DNA of 22,959 nt from Peptostreptococcaceae bacterium (GCA_017425305.1 JAFOOW010000119.1:1-22959), one strand, 5' to 3'; positions 7,281 through 16,226 are shown, counted from the first letter of the stretch. The notes: generated from the sequence alone by a model not told the origin. Numbers and translations: made by a program.

Positions 7281-8600
7281 ATGAGAAGACTTTTATCGAT
7301 TTTATCAGCTTTTCTACTAACATTTACAACAATGTTATGTAGTAGTAGTATTTCATTTGCAGATAGTTCTCCACCTAATATACCTGCCCAATATGCAGTT
7401 CTTATGGACTATGCAAGTGGACAAGTTTTATATGAGAAAAATGCACATGAGAAACTATACCCTGCGTCTACAACAAAAATGTGGACTGCATATATAGTTC
7501 TTAAATATGCTAAAAATTTAGATGAATATGTTACTGTAACCATAGATCCAGTTGAAGGTTCTAGTATGTATCTAAAAAAGGGTGAACGATTTACAGTAAT
7601 GGAGTTACTTCAAGGCTTATTACTTACTTCTGGTAATGATGCAGCTGTTGTATTAGCTAACCATGTTGGTGGTTCAATAGAAGGGTTTGTAGATTTAATG
7701 AATAAAGAAGCTCTTAAAATAGGAGCTAAAGATACACACTTTAATAATCCTAGTGGATTACCTGACGATCACCACTGGACAACTGCTTATGATATGGCAC
7801 TTATGTCTAGAAAGGCTATGAGCAATCCTACATTTAGAGATATTGTAAATACTAAAGTTGTAAAATTCCCTGCAAATGAAAATAGACAAATAGATAGAGA
7901 ATTTATCAACTCAAATAAATTTTTAACTGGTAGCTCAAATCATACTATACCTTATAGAAATCAACAAGTTCCAGTAAGATACGATATAGTTGATGGTATA
8001 AAAACTGGATATACTGATGCTGCTGGAAAGTGTCTTTTATCTTCAGCTAAGAAAAATAATATGAGGTTAATTTCTGCTGTATTTAAAAATGTAGGAGATG
8101 AGATGTATGTATCTAGTAGAACTTTACTAGATTATGGATTTGAAAACTTTAAATCTATAACAGCTATAAATAAAGATGATTATACTGGTGTCAAGAAAAT
8201 TTGGTATTCAAAAGAAAGAAAATTAAATTATGCTCCTGAGTCTAATTACTACGATGTTATAGGAAAAAATGAGACTACACCTACTTATAAAGCAGAAACT
8301 GAATTAAATAAAATACAATTACCTATAAAAAAAGGTGATGTTGTAGGTACTTTAAAGATATATAAAAATAAAGATTCTGAGCCTGTTAGCAATATTAAAT
8401 TAATAGCTCAAAATGATGTAAATAATATCTTTACATTAATATTAAATAATCCTATTATAAAGACTATATTGATACTAATATTAGCTTTTGTAGCTTTAGT
8501 TGTGTTATTTGTATCATTTGTGATAATAAGAAAAAAAATAAGAAGAGCTACAAGAATAAAGAGAAGAAATATATATTCTAAAAAACGTAAAAGAAGATAA
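7281..8600 (+). CDS. dacF: D-alanyl-D-alanine carboxypeptidase (PBP5/DacF type)
   Basis: This 439-residue penicillin-binding protein trims the terminal D-Ala from peptidoglycan stem peptides outside the cell. It has a signal peptide (1-27, cleavage near SFA-DS). The three serine-peptidase S11 motifs are complete: STTK with nucleophile Ser63, SGN at 117-119 and KTG at 241-243. The PBP5-type C-terminal beta domain follows to about 375. Instead of the usual amphipathic anchor, residues 392-416 form a full hydrophobic membrane segment ending in a very basic tail (RKKIRRATRIKRR...). Whether the tail is cytoplasmic is inference. GGAGG lies 6 bases before the ATG. The gene is a single unit with its own promoter and terminator. 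The symbol is by similarity of type; a dacA or dacB assignment cannot be excluded. Confidence 0.93.
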   Translation: MRRLLSILSAFLLTFTTMLCSSSISFADSSPPNIPAQYAVLMDYASGQVLYEKNAHEKLYPASTTKMWTAYIVLKYAKNLDEYVTVTIDPVEGSSMYLKKGERFTVMELLQGLLLTSGNDAAVVLANHVGGSIEGFVDLMNKEALKIGAKDTHFNNPSGLPDDHHWTTAYDMALMSRKAMSNPTFRDIVNTKVVKFPANENRQIDREFINSNKFLTGSSNHTIPYRNQQVPVRYDIVDGIKTGYTDAAGKCLLSSAKKNNMRLISAVFKNVGDEMYVSSRTLLDYGFENFKSITAINKDDYTGVKKIWYSKERKLNYAPESNYYDVIGKNETTPTYKAETELNKIQLPIKKGDVVGTLKIYKNKDSEPVSNIKLIAQNDVNNIFTLILNNPIIKTILILILAFVALVVLFVSFVIIRKKIRRATRIKRRNIYSKKRKRR

Positions 8601-8609
8601 TAAATAATA

Positions 8610-8635
8610 AAAAAAGAGGCATATGCCTCTTTTTT
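8610..8635. terminator. Bidirectional terminator between dacF and sdaAA
   Basis: A 26-base perfect palindrome (AAAAAAGAGGCAT and its complement) gives a stem with U-tracts on both strands. It sits between two convergent genes, 2 bases from the sdaAA stop codon. Confidence 0.85.
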
Positions 8636-8636
8636 A

Positions 8637-9515
8637 TTATCCGAATATTTTCTTAGTTAAACAGTTTCCTGTACAAGTAGCAGCAACTCCACCTAATGCA
8701 GTTTCTCTTAACTCCATAGGAAGTCCTCTACCTACTTTATACATAGCTTCAACAGTTTCATCAAATGGTATTATATTTAATATTCCAGCTAAACATAATT
8801 CAGCAGATATTAAAGCATTTGCAACACCTATTGCATTTCTTCCTTGACAAGGAACTTCAACAAGACCAGCTATTGGATCACAAACTAATCCCATTACGTT
8901 TTGTAAACAGTGAGATGCAGCAGAAACAGCAGCTTCTACACTTCCTCCCATTAATTCAACTATACCAGCAGCACTCATTGCAGCAGCAGCACCAGTTTCA
9001 GCTTGACATCCACCTTCAGCACCTGCAACAGTTGCATTTCTAGTTATTATAGCTCCTATAGCTGAAGCTGCGAATAATGCATCTATCATTTCATCATCGC
9101 TAAATCCGTACTCTTTACCTATAGTAACTATAGCTCCTGGTAATATACCACAAGAACCAGCAGTTGGTGCAGCAACTATAAGACCCATTGAAGCGTTAAC
9201 CTCCATAGTTCCCATTGCAGCAGCTAAAGCTTTGTTCATTAATCCACCACAAACTGTTCTTTGTGAGTTTCTGTGCTTATCTAATTTCTTAGCTTCTCCA
9301 CCTATAAGACCACCTACAGATTTTATATCTTCTGTTACTGCTCTTTCAGTAGCTTTTTTCATTATATCTAAACTAACAGCCATTTTCTCTCTTATTTCTG
9401 CCTCAGAAAGTCCTGTTAATTCAACTTCTCTTGCTATACATATTTGACCTATAGTCATATTTAAGTCTTTACACTTTTGTACTAATTCTGCTCCACTTGT
9501 AAAGTTATATTTCAT
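8637..9515 (-). CDS. sdaAA: L-serine dehydratase, iron-sulfur dependent, alpha subunit
   Basis: This 292-residue subunit carries the [4Fe-4S] cluster that deaminates L-serine to pyruvate and ammonia. It contains PTAGSCGILPG (117-127), EGGCQAE (Cys170), VCDPIAGLVEVPCQGRN (Cys212 and Cys223) and a C-terminal CTGNC (281-285). The spacing of Cys170, Cys212 and Cys223 (42 and 11) agrees with the cluster ligands described for bacterial L-serine dehydratases. Clostridia often encode alpha and beta chains separately, as here. The ATG at 9515 has GGAAGGTG upstream and begins 21 bases after sdaAB, so the two are co-transcribed. The enzyme is expected to be oxygen-sensitive, in keeping with an anaerobe. 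Confidence 0.96.
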   Translation of the reverse strand: MKYNFTSGAELVQKCKDLNMTIGQICIAREVELTGLSEAEIREKMAVSLDIMKKATERAVTEDIKSVGGLIGGEAKKLDKHRNSQRTVCGGLMNKALAAAMGTMEVNASMGLIVAAPTAGSCGILPGAIVTIGKEYGFSDDEMIDALFAASAIGAIITRNATVAGAEGGCQAETGAAAAMSAAGIVELMGGSVEAAVSAASHCLQNVMGLVCDPIAGLVEVPCQGRNAIGVANALISAELCLAGILNIIPFDETVEAMYKVGRGLPMELRETALGGVAATCTGNCLTKKIFG

Positions 9516-9536
9516 TTTATTTCACCTTCCTACTGA

Positions 9537-10211
9537 TTAGAATCTGTCTAAAACTACAGCTTTAGCTACTACTTCAAATTTCTTTATTTGATCTAATATG
9601 TGACTATCTAATTCTTCATCTGTTTCTATAGTAACAAATGTATACTTAGATCCAGCTGGCTTATTAGTAGACATCATAGCAATATTTTTATTATTATGAG
9701 CAAGAAGACCTGTAACGAAAGATACAGCTCCTGGTATATCTTTTATTTCAAGTATAACTGCTGGTCTAGCTCCATTGAAATCTAAAGCTAATCCATCTAT
9801 TTCAGTAAGTTTTACGTTACCTCCACCTATAGATGCACCTTTTACTATTGAAGTAGTTCCATCTTCTAATACCATTTCCATTTTAACAGTATTTGGATGT
9901 TCTGCTTCTCCTAAGTCACATTTTATAAACTCAAAATTAACACCTTGTTCTTCTGCTATTTGGAAAGAATCTCTTATTCTAGCATCATCTGGTTGGAATC
10001 CTAATATTCCTCCAACTAATGCTTTATCTGTTCCGTGTCCTTTGTAAGTTTCAGCAAATGAACCATGTAAGTAGAACTTAACACTCTTTACAGCTTTACC
10101 AGCTATTTTTAATCCCATTTTTCCCAATCTTGCAGCACCTGCCGTATGAGAACTTGATGGACCTATCATATTTGGTCCTACGACATCAAATACACTATAA
10201 TCTTTAGCCAT
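9537..10211 (-). CDS. sdaAB: L-serine dehydratase, iron-sulfur dependent, beta subunit
   Basis: This is the partner of the alpha subunit. It has the family motif GPSSSHTAGA (17-26) and a C-terminal ACT domain (about 148-220, starting near AVILEIKDIPGAVSFVTGLL), which in related enzymes senses L-serine or another amino acid. I chose the ATG at 10211 because AAGAGGT lies 7 bases upstream. A longer frame from 10229 lacks a ribosome binding site and adds six atypical residues. The product is 224 residues, a normal length. It stands first in a two-gene operon with sdaAA and follows ridA, from which a hairpin separates it. A 15-base palindrome lies about 45 bases upstream of the start. Confidence 0.95.
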   Translation of the reverse strand: MAKDYSVFDVVGPNMIGPSSSHTAGAARLGKMGLKIAGKAVKSVKFYLHGSFAETYKGHGTDKALVGGILGFQPDDARIRDSFQIAEEQGVNFEFIKCDLGEAEHPNTVKMEMVLEDGTTSIVKGASIGGGNVKLTEIDGLALDFNGARPAVILEIKDIPGAVSFVTGLLAHNNKNIAMMSTNKPAGSKYTFVTIETDEELDSHILDQIKKFEVVAKAVVLDRF

Positions 10212-10253
10212 TATAATACCTCTTTTCATGAATTATCTTATCTCTAGTAGTAA

Positions 10254-10268
10254 TGGAAATCATTTCCA
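10254..10268. promoter_or_regulatory. Candidate operator upstream of sdaAB
   Basis: TGGAAAT-C-ATTTCCA is a perfect 7-bp dyad around one base, in the 75-base gap between sdaAB and the ridA terminator hairpin. Its position suits a regulator binding site, but no regulator is known and no clear promoter pair could be aligned to it. Confidence 0.3.
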
Positions 10269-10285
10269 CTTTTGCGTTAACTTAA

Positions 10286-10313
10286 AATGACCAGCCTAAA
10301 AGGCATGGTCATT
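10286..10313 (-). terminator. Weak terminator after ridA
   Basis: An 8-bp stem (AATGACCA with TGGTCATT) encloses a second GCC/GGC stem with a TAAAA loop and one bulged A. On the minus strand it is followed only by a short TTTT, so termination may be partial and allow read-through into sdaAB. Confidence 0.5.
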
Positions 10314-10328
10314 ACTAATATATCTTAA

Positions 10329-10709
10329 CTATTTTACTATAGCTATTGCTTCTATTTCAACTTTAACATCTCTTGGTAATCTAGCTACTTCTACACAAGA
10401 TCTAGCTGGTTTATTTTCACCAAAGTAAGAAGCATAAACTTCGTTTATGTCAGCGAAATCATTCATATCTTTTATGAATACTGTAGTTTTTACTACATCT
10501 GCAAAAGTTGCTCCAGCTTCAGCTAATATTTCTTTTAAGCTTTCTAATGATCTAGCAGCTTGTTCTTTAGCTCCACCTTCTATTACTTCCATAGTTTGTG
10601 GATCAAATGGAACTTGTCCTGATACGAATACCATGTTTCCATTTTTTATAGCTTGAGAATATGGTCCTATTGCTTTAGGAGCTTTTTCTGTATGTATAAC
10701 TTGTTTCAT
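10329..10709 (-). CDS. ridA: RidA family enamine/imine deaminase
   Basis: RidA hydrolyses the reactive 2-aminoacrylate and 2-aminocrotonate released by serine and threonine dehydratases, protecting PLP enzymes. The 126-residue protein has AIGPYSQA (13-20), VSGQVPFDP (29-37) and the signature [21 protein letters not shown] (101-121), including the carboxylate-binding Arg103 and Glu120. It is a full-length single-domain member of the YjgF/YER057c/UK114 family. I start at the ATG at 10709 because AGGAGAGG ends 6 bases upstream; a TTG two codons earlier would overlap that site. It lies between threonine ammonia-lyase and the serine dehydratase genes, all on the same strand. Those enzymes produce its substrates, so the role is well supported by context. 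Confidence 0.95.
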   Translation of the reverse strand: MKQVIHTEKAPKAIGPYSQAIKNGNMVFVSGQVPFDPQTMEVIEGGAKEQAARSLESLKEILAEAGATFADVVKTTVFIKDMNDFADINEVYASYFGENKPARSCVEVARLPRDVKVEIEAIAIVK

Positions 10710-10771
10710 TTTCAACCTCTCCTTTTCTTATAAGAATTAATTTTGTGTTTATTGTTTGCCTTTTCATTAAT

Positions 10772-10801
10772 ATTATACTACTATTTCATATACACTGTAT
10801 A
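10772..10801 (-). promoter_or_regulatory. ridA promoter with an overlapping palindrome
   Basis: On the minus strand TATACA (10796-10801) and a consensus TATAAT (10772-10777) are 18 bases apart, about 60 bases before the ridA start. The -35 box is one half of a 13-base palindrome, TATACA-C-TGTATA (10789-10801), which could be an operator. Confidence 0.5.
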
Positions 10802-10806
10802 CTTTT

Positions 10807-10867
10807 TTGTAGAAAAAAAGTGAAAAATATCGTTATTTTTTACATTTTTTTCCACTTTTTTCTACAA
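10807..10867. repeat. Long AT-rich hairpin between ilvA and ridA
   Basis: TTGTAG-A7-GTG (10807-10822) pairs with CAC-T6-CTACAA (10853-10867), 15 bp with one bulged A. An inner stem AAAAATA (10823-10829) with TATTTTT (10834-10840) lies within it. Neither side is followed by a U-tract, so it is not a classical terminator. It could stop or slow ilvA transcripts by structure, or stabilise their 3' end. Confidence 0.45.
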
Positions 10868-10907
10868 GTATAATATTTAAATTAAAGTATATTTCAATAT
10901 ATTTTTA

Positions 10908-12122
10908 TTATTCTTCTATTATAAATCCTGCAGCTTCTACTGCTTTTCTTATTTCATTTTTATGTTCTTCGTTGAATGTTTCTAATTCTATTTCAACATA
11001 TAAGCTTCCTAAAGAGTGACCTTTTGTTAATCTACTTAAGTTAGCATTTAATATGTTAGCATTTAATCCACCTACAACTTTAGTTAACTCAGCTAATCCG
11101 CCTGGCTTATCTTGTATCATAGTCTTGAATGCGAATCTTCTTCCTTCTTCAGTTAATGCAGTTCCTATTACTCTGTATAAAGTATTTACGTCTACATTTC
11201 CTCCAGATATAACACATACAACGTTTTCACCTTCAGCTGGAACATATTTTCCACTTAATAATGCTGCTGTTGATACAGCTCCTGAACCTTCAGCTATTAA
11301 CTTTTGGTTTTCTAATAAGAATAACATACCTTGAGCTATTTCATGTTCTTCAACTACTATAACTTCGTCTACTAATTCTTTTATTATTTCGAATGTTTGA
11401 TCTCCAGGAGTCTTAACTGCTATACCATCTGCTATTGTTGTAGCTTTGAATGCAGTTGTAACTTCTCCATTTTCCATAGATTCTTTCATTGAAGGTATAT
11501 TAGCTGTTTGAACACCTATTATTTTAACATTAGGGTTTAAAGCTTTAGCAGCAACTGCTATACCAGCTATTATTCCCCCTCCACCTATTGGACATATTAT
11601 TGTATCTACATTGTTATCTAATTGTTCAAATATTTCTAAAGCTATTGTTCCTTGTCCAGCCATAACATATTTGTCATTGAATGGATGTAAGAAAGTTGCT
11701 CCAGTTTCTTTTTGTAACTCAACAGCTTTTGCATATGCATCATCATATACTAAACCTTCAAGTACAACTTCTGCTCCGTATCCTTTAGTTGCAGTAACTT
11801 TTGCAAGTGGTGCAGTAGCAGGCATTACTATTGTAGCCTTTATTCCACTCATCTTAGCTCCTAGTGCAACACCTTGTGCATGGTTACCAGCACTTGACGC
11901 TATGACACCGTTTGCTTTTTCTTGTTCAGTTAAACTTGCTATCTTGTTACAAGCTCCCCTAACTTTGAATGAACCTGTTTTTTGTAAGTTCTCACATTTA
12001 TAGTATACGTTTGCCCCAGTCTTTTGACTTAACTTAACACTTTCTAATAAATCAGTTTTCTTAACTATATCCTTTATAGTTTCTCTTGCTTGTTGAACAT
12101 CTTGTAATGTTAATATACTCAT
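10908..12122 (-). CDS. ilvA: Threonine ammonia-lyase (threonine dehydratase) with ACT domain
   Basis: This 404-residue PLP enzyme deaminates L-threonine to 2-oxobutanoate. The PLP lysine is Lys53 in GSFKVRGA. The substrate loop SAGNHAQGVALG and the phosphate-binding GGGGIIAGIA follow. After the catalytic domain (to about 320) comes one ACT-type domain (FKTMIQDKPGGLAELTKVV onward), giving the one-ACT length typical of clostridial and catabolic TdcB-like enzymes rather than the longer two-ACT biosynthetic IlvA. Either symbol could be used. The ATG at 12122 has AGGAGTGG upstream. It precedes ridA and the serine dehydratase genes on the same strand, so the locus probably serves amino-acid fermentation to 2-oxo acids. 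No branched-chain biosynthesis genes are visible nearby. Confidence 0.94.
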   Translation of the reverse strand: MSILTLQDVQQARETIKDIVKKTDLLESVKLSQKTGANVYYKCENLQKTGSFKVRGACNKIASLTEQEKANGVIASSAGNHAQGVALGAKMSGIKATIVMPATAPLAKVTATKGYGAEVVLEGLVYDDAYAKAVELQKETGATFLHPFNDKYVMAGQGTIALEIFEQLDNNVDTIICPIGGGGIIAGIAVAAKALNPNVKIIGVQTANIPSMKESMENGEVTTAFKATTIADGIAVKTPGDQTFEIIKELVDEVIVVEEHEIAQGMLFLLENQKLIAEGSGAVSTAALLSGKYVPAEGENVVCVISGGNVDVNTLYRVIGTALTEEGRRFAFKTMIQDKPGGLAELTKVVGGLNANILNANLSRLTKGHSLGSLYVEIELETFNEEHKNEIRKAVEAAGFIIEE

Positions 12123-12434
12123 TTTTGTCCCACTCCTATAATATATATTTTATTATTTATATACTTGCTTTCGACAACTTTATTCTATACCTTTTTTTTA
12201 TAAAAATCAACAGGAAAACATTTATTTTAATTTTTAGATTTGTCAAAAAATATTAAAACTATTGATATGTCTATATTTCAATATTTTTTTCAAAAAAAAT
12301 TTTTTTAAAACATTTCAAACTCACAGTGTTTTCCTTCTATTTTCCTCATTTTTTGTCACTTATTCTATAATTTATAACTTTAATTTTATATTGTAATTTT
12401 TAAACTTACTTATAGTATTTTAATCATTTAAATA
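12123..12434. other. 312-base AT-rich intergenic region upstream of ilvA
   Basis: No gene is seen here. It holds the ilvA leader and probably its promoter. A perfect TTGACA (12241-12246, minus strand) has only poor -10 matches at correct spacing. A second candidate near 12150-12177 (TTGTCG with TAAAAT) has long spacing. An A8-T7 tract (12292-12306) may bend DNA. I found no riboswitch or T-box. Confidence 0.5.
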
Positions 12435-12465
12435 AAAAAGATGTCTTTTTTAAAGACATCTTTTT
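12435..12465 (-). terminator. leuS terminator
   Basis: A perfect 14-bp stem (12435-12448 with 12452-12465) has a TTT loop and a T run on the minus strand. It lies 6 bases past the leuS stop codon. Confidence 0.85.
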
Positions 12466-12470
12466 GTATA

Positions 12471-14891
12471 TTACTTAACAACTATATTAACAAGCTTCTT
12501 AGGAACAGCAACTACTTTTACTATAGTTTTTCCTTCTACTAAAGCTTTTATCTTTTCATCATTCATAGCAGCTTCTTCCATATCTTCTCTAGATATATTT
12601 GCAGCTACGCTTAATTTTCCTCTAACTTTACCATTTATTTGAACAACTACTTCAACTTCATCTTTAACTAAAGCAGCTTCATCATATTTAGGCCAAGCTA
12701 TATCAAATATACTTCCTGATTTACCTATCATAGCCCATAATTCTTCACCTATATGTGGAGCAAATGGAGCTATTATAGTAACTATAGTTTCTATACCTTC
12801 TTTTATAACTGCATCATTTCTAGTTTCTAACTCTTTGTATTTATACATTTCGTTTATTAATTCCATTAATGCAGATATAGCAGTATTAAATCCAAACTTC
12901 TCATTTAAATCTTCTGTTACTTTCTTTAAAGTAGCATTTATAGTATATCTCATAGCTTTATCTTCTTTAGTTAATTCTCCTAAAGCAGCTTCTGACTTAG
13001 CTATGTCTTTTAATTCATCTACTAATCTATATACTCTGTTTAAGAATCTGAAACATCCTTCAACACCTTGGTCTGACCATTCTAAGTCTCTTTCTGGTGG
13101 TGCAGCAAATAATACGAATAGTCTAGCAGTATCAACTCCATACTCATTTATTATTTCTGAAGGTGCTACAACATTTCCTTTAGACTTACTCATTTTAGTT
13201 CCATCTTTTAAAACCATACCTTGAGTTAATAAGTTTTTGAATGGCTCTTTGAAGTCTAACATTCCCATTGAGTTAAATGCTTTAACAAAGAATCTTGCAT
13301 AAAGTAAGTGTAATATAGCATGTTCTACTCCACCTATATATTGGTCTACTGGCATCCAGTTGTTAACAGCATCTTTGCTAAATGGTTCTTCTGTATTCTT
13401 AGGATCTATATATCTTAAGAAGTACCAAGAAGAGTCAACAAATGTATCCATTGTATCAACTTCTCTTCTAGCTGGCTTTCCACACTTAGGACATACAGCA
13501 TTCATGAATGTTTTTGAAGTTGTAAGTGGTGATTCCCCTTTACCTGTAAATTCTACATCTGTAGGTAATAATATAGGCAAGTTTTCTTGACTTTCGGCAA
13601 CTATACCACAATCATCACAGTATACCACAGGTATTGGACATCCCCAATATCTTTGTCTAGAAAGTAACCAGTCTCTTAATCTATAGTTAACTGTTTTCTT
13701 TCCTCTTCCCATTTCTTCTATTTTTTCTATTATTGCATCAAATGCTTTTGACGCATCCATTCCATCAAACTCACCAGAGTTTATCATTACATTATCTTCA
13801 TTTATAACTTCATTAATTTCTAAGTTATATTTAGCTGCAAAATCTGCATCTCTTTCATCATGTGCAGGAACTGCCATAACTGCACCTGTACCATAGTCAG
13901 CAAGTACATAGTTAGCTATCCATAATGGTACTTTTTTACCGTTCACAGGATTTACTACGTATTTACCTATAAACATACCTTCTTTTTCTACATCACTTGA
14001 AGTTCTTTCTATTTCAGTCATTGTATGCATCTTAGCTACAAAGTTTTCTACTGCTTCTTCATACTCAGTTCCAGATACTAACTCTTTTACTAATGCATGT
14101 TCTGGAGCTAATACCATGTAAGAAACTCCATAAACTGTATCTGGTCTAGTAGTGAATACTGTTATCTTCTTATCACTTCCATCTATATCGAAAGTTATTT
14201 CTGCTCCCGTACTCTTTCCTATCCAGTTCTTTTGCATTGTTTTAACTTTTTCTGGCCATCCATCTAAAGTATCTATATCTTGTAATAATTCTTCTGCAAA
14301 CGCAGTTGTTTTGAAGTACCACTGCTCTAAGTCTTTCTTTATAACAACAGAGTCACATCTTTCACATGCTCCTTGTACAACTTGCTCATTAGCAAGAACT
14401 GTTTCACAAGATGGACACCAGTTAACGAAAGATTTTTTCTTGTATGCTAATCCATGCTCTAACATCTTTATGAATATTTGTTGAGTAAACTTATAGTATT
14501 CTGGTGTAGATGTTGCTATTTCTCTATCCCAGTCAAAGCTTAATCCTAAAGTTTTTAATTGCTCTCTCATTTCAGCTATGTTGTTCATAGTCCACTTATC
14601 TGGGTGTACTCCATGCTTTATAGCTGCATTTTCTGCTGGAAGTCCAAATGAATCCCATCCCATTGGATGTAATACATTATATCCTTGCATTTTCTTAAAT
14701 CTTGCTACAACGTCACCTATAGAATAGTTTCTAACGTGACCCATATGTAAGTTTCCTGATGGATATGGGAACATTTCTAATGCATAGTATTTTGGTTTTG
14801 TTGTATCATTTGTATCAGTTTTATATTGTCCATTTTCTTCCCAAGTTTTTTGCCACTTAGTTTCAATTTCATTTGGTTTATAAACGCTCAT
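12471..14891 (-). CDS. leuS: Leucyl-tRNA synthetase
   Basis: This 806-residue class I synthetase charges tRNA-Leu. It has HMGH (49-52), the KMSKS loop (566-570), the inserted CP1 editing domain (about 220-415, including TTRPDTVYG and the [15 protein letters not shown] loop, whose Asp is typical of editing) and the tRNA-binding C-terminal region. Paired Cys motifs (CPSC...CERC near 160-180 and CPKC near 465) look like zinc-ribbon knuckles of the family. Length is normal for bacteria. The ATG at 14891 is preceded by AGGAGG. A complete T-box leader lies directly upstream, so expression should rise when uncharged tRNA-Leu accumulates. rsfS lies upstream on the same strand. Confidence 0.98.
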   Translation of the reverse strand: MSVYKPNEIETKWQKTWEENGQYKTDTNDTTKPKYYALEMFPYPSGNLHMGHVRNYSIGDVVARFKKMQGYNVLHPMGWDSFGLPAENAAIKHGVHPDKWTMNNIAEMREQLKTLGLSFDWDREIATSTPEYYKFTQQIFIKMLEHGLAYKKKSFVNWCPSCETVLANEQVVQGACERCDSVVIKKDLEQWYFKTTAFAEELLQDIDTLDGWPEKVKTMQKNWIGKSTGAEITFDIDGSDKKITVFTTRPDTVYGVSYMVLAPEHALVKELVSGTEYEEAVENFVAKMHTMTEIERTSSDVEKEGMFIGKYVVNPVNGKKVPLWIANYVLADYGTGAVMAVPAHDERDADFAAKYNLEINEVINEDNVMINSGEFDGMDASKAFDAIIEKIEEMGRGKKTVNYRLRDWLLSRQRYWGCPIPVVYCDDCGIVAESQENLPILLPTDVEFTGKGESPLTTSKTFMNAVCPKCGKPARREVDTMDTFVDSSWYFLRYIDPKNTEEPFSKDAVNNWMPVDQYIGGVEHAILHLLYARFFVKAFNSMGMLDFKEPFKNLLTQGMVLKDGTKMSKSKGNVVAPSEIINEYGVDTARLFVLFAAPPERDLEWSDQGVEGCFRFLNRVYRLVDELKDIAKSEAALGELTKEDKAMRYTINATLKKVTEDLNEKFGFNTAISALMELINEMYKYKELETRNDAVIKEGIETIVTIIAPFAPHIGEELWAMIGKSGSIFDIAWPKYDEAALVKDEVEVVVQINGKVRGKLSVAANISREDMEEAAMNDEKIKALVEGKTIVKVVAVPKKLVNIVVK

Positions 14892-14916
14892 GATTTATCC
14901 TCCTATATATTTTTTA

Positions 14917-15138
14917 TAAAAAAATCCCCATCCCTAAACATATTACTGTTTAGGGACGAGGATATTGCTCGCGGTACCACCCTAATTGGTCATATTTAAT
15001 ATGACCCTCTTAGATAGTCTTTATACCAACTACGGTTAAATAGATTTTATCTAGCAAGTTCAAATTTTACTTTTACTAGTTCACACCTTCCACTAGCTCT
15101 CTGAAAAAAGTTATTAATTCTACTACTCTAGTCTATTT
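14917..15138 (-). promoter_or_regulatory. T-box riboswitch (leucine) of leuS
   Basis: On the minus strand the leader holds the conserved T-box sequence GGGTGGTACCGCG (14971-14983), which pairs with the acceptor end of uncharged tRNA. A strong terminator follows (14924-14940 with 14947-14963, then seven T). Stem I includes an AGAGAG motif and GGTGTGAA. The likely specifier is CTT (15056-15058) in GAACTTGCTAG, a leucine codon that fits the gene it controls. Stem I boundaries are approximate. Confidence 0.92.
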
Positions 15139-15173
15139 ATAATTTTAATTTATATTTTTTAATTATATAGATA

Positions 15174-15524
15174 TTATGCTAATGTGTCAACATCAACGTA
15201 TGGAGCATCTTTCCACATTTTTTCTAAGTTGTAGTATGCTCTATTTTCTTCGTTGAATACGTGTACCATTATATCACCAAAGTCTAATAATATCCACTCT
15301 TGAGTTTCATATCCTTCTTTACCTCTAGCTTCTATTCCTAACTTTGTTAATTCATCTTCTACATTGTCAGCTATAGCTTTAACTTGTCTTTGAGAACCAG
15401 CTGTTGCTATTACAAAGTAATCACATAAGCTTGATACTGCTCCTACATTTATTATAGATATATCTTTACCTAATTTATCATCTATAGCATCGTATATAAC
15501 TTTAACCATTTGCTCTACTGTCAT
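15174..15524 (-). CDS. rsfS: Ribosomal silencing factor RsfS
   Basis: RsfS binds ribosomal protein L14 and blocks joining of the 30S and 50S subunits when nutrients are short. The 116-residue protein shows the family pattern: DISIINVGAVSSLCDYFVIATAGSQ-type core, RQVKAIADNVEDEL, EGYETQEWILLDFGDIMVHVF and a Tyr-rich end (RAYYNLEKMW). The ATG at 15524 has GGAGG 7 bases upstream. An earlier in-frame start at 15572 would add 16 unlikely residues and no site supports it. A promoter candidate lies upstream (TATAAT at 15561-15566 with extended TGG). The nadD-yqeK-rsfS order is a common bacterial arrangement. Confidence 0.94.
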   Translation of the reverse strand: MTVEQMVKVIYDAIDDKLGKDISIINVGAVSSLCDYFVIATAGSQRQVKAIADNVEDELTKLGIEARGKEGYETQEWILLDFGDIMVHVFNEENRAYYNLEKMWKDAPYVDVDTLA

Positions 15525-15560
15525 ATTATTTCCTCCATTCTTATTTTTTGTCATTTTATT

Positions 15561-15588
15561 ATTATACCACAAAATAACAACTTTCTAA
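15561..15588 (-). promoter_or_regulatory. rsfS promoter
   Basis: On the minus strand a consensus TATAAT (15561-15566) with a TGG extended -10 lies 16 bases from TTAGAA (15583-15588). This would let rsfS be transcribed apart from nadD-yqeK. Confidence 0.5.
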
Positions 15589-15626
15589 TAATAATTTATA
15601 TTATTAGTATTTACTTATTTTTACAA

Positions 15627-16217
15627 CTATACACTATAAAGTTGTTTTAATATATAGTTTCTGGCTTCTATTGTTCTAGGATGTATAATTTGATTTCTTT
15701 CTATAACCAACTTTATAGTATTGTCAAAAGATTTTAAAAGTGCTTTATCCATTTGTTTATTATATGCTAATTCTCTTAGCTCTTCTACACCTGGATATAT
15801 TCTATTTTCTTCTATTAAGTCTGCCATATATACTATTTTTTCTAAATTATTCATATTTTCTTTACCTGTAGTATGATATCTTATAGCCTCAATTATTTCT
15901 TCATCTTGAATACTAAATTCATTCTTAGCCAATACAGCTCCTATTATACTATGTGATAAAGCTATATTATTTTTTTCATAAGAATCTAGTTGTATGCCAT
16001 ATTTATTTACAAAATAATTAACTTCTTCTTCATTTAAATACTTAGCACAGTCATGTAATATTCCAGCTAAATACGCTTTTTCTTTATTATATCCATATAT
16101 TTCACTAAGCTTTACTGCACTTTCAGCTACTCCTTCTGAATGTCTTAACCTATGCTCTGGTAGCATATCTTTTAGTTTTATCAATATACTTTTTAAATCC
16201 AATTCTATCTTCTCCAT
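15627..16217 (-). CDS. yqeK: HD-domain hydrolase YqeK (probable Ap4A hydrolase)
   Basis: This 196-residue protein has the metal-binding HD residues: His26 in LRHSEGVAESA, His55-Asp56 in LHDCAKYL, and IRYHTTG further on. The family hydrolyses diadenosine tetraphosphate symmetrically to ADP. It directly follows nadD: only 9 bases separate the nadD TAG from this ATG, and none of them forms a good ribosome binding site. Translation may be coupled to nadD. Alternatively it may begin at TTG codon 6, which has GGAG nine bases upstream. The gene pair nadD-yqeK is widely conserved in Firmicutes. Confidence 0.92.
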   Translation of the reverse strand: MEKIELDLKSILIKLKDMLPEHRLRHSEGVAESAVKLSEIYGYNKEKAYLAGILHDCAKYLNEEEVNYFVNKYGIQLDSYEKNNIALSHSIIGAVLAKNEFSIQDEEIIEAIRYHTTGKENMNNLEKIVYMADLIEENRIYPGVEELRELAYNKQMDKALLKSFDNTIKLVIERNQIIHPRTIEARNYILKQLYSV

Positions 16218-16226
16218 TTATAATTT

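Noticed and set aside
8765..9043. Plus-strand Gln/Leu/His-rich open frame
   Set aside because: It is the complement of the Ala/Gly-rich sdaAA codons; its composition is an artefact of codon bias.
10807..10867. ilvA-ridA hairpin as a classical Rho-independent terminator
   Set aside because: No U-tract follows the stem on either strand; kept only as an unexplained hairpin.
11611..12003. Plus-strand 130-residue open frame across ilvA
   Set aside because: It is entirely antisense to a well-supported enzyme gene and has no start signal or family signature.
12292..12306. A8-T7 palindrome as a terminator
   Set aside because: It has no GC-containing stem and no gene end next to it; it is more likely simple AT-rich sequence.
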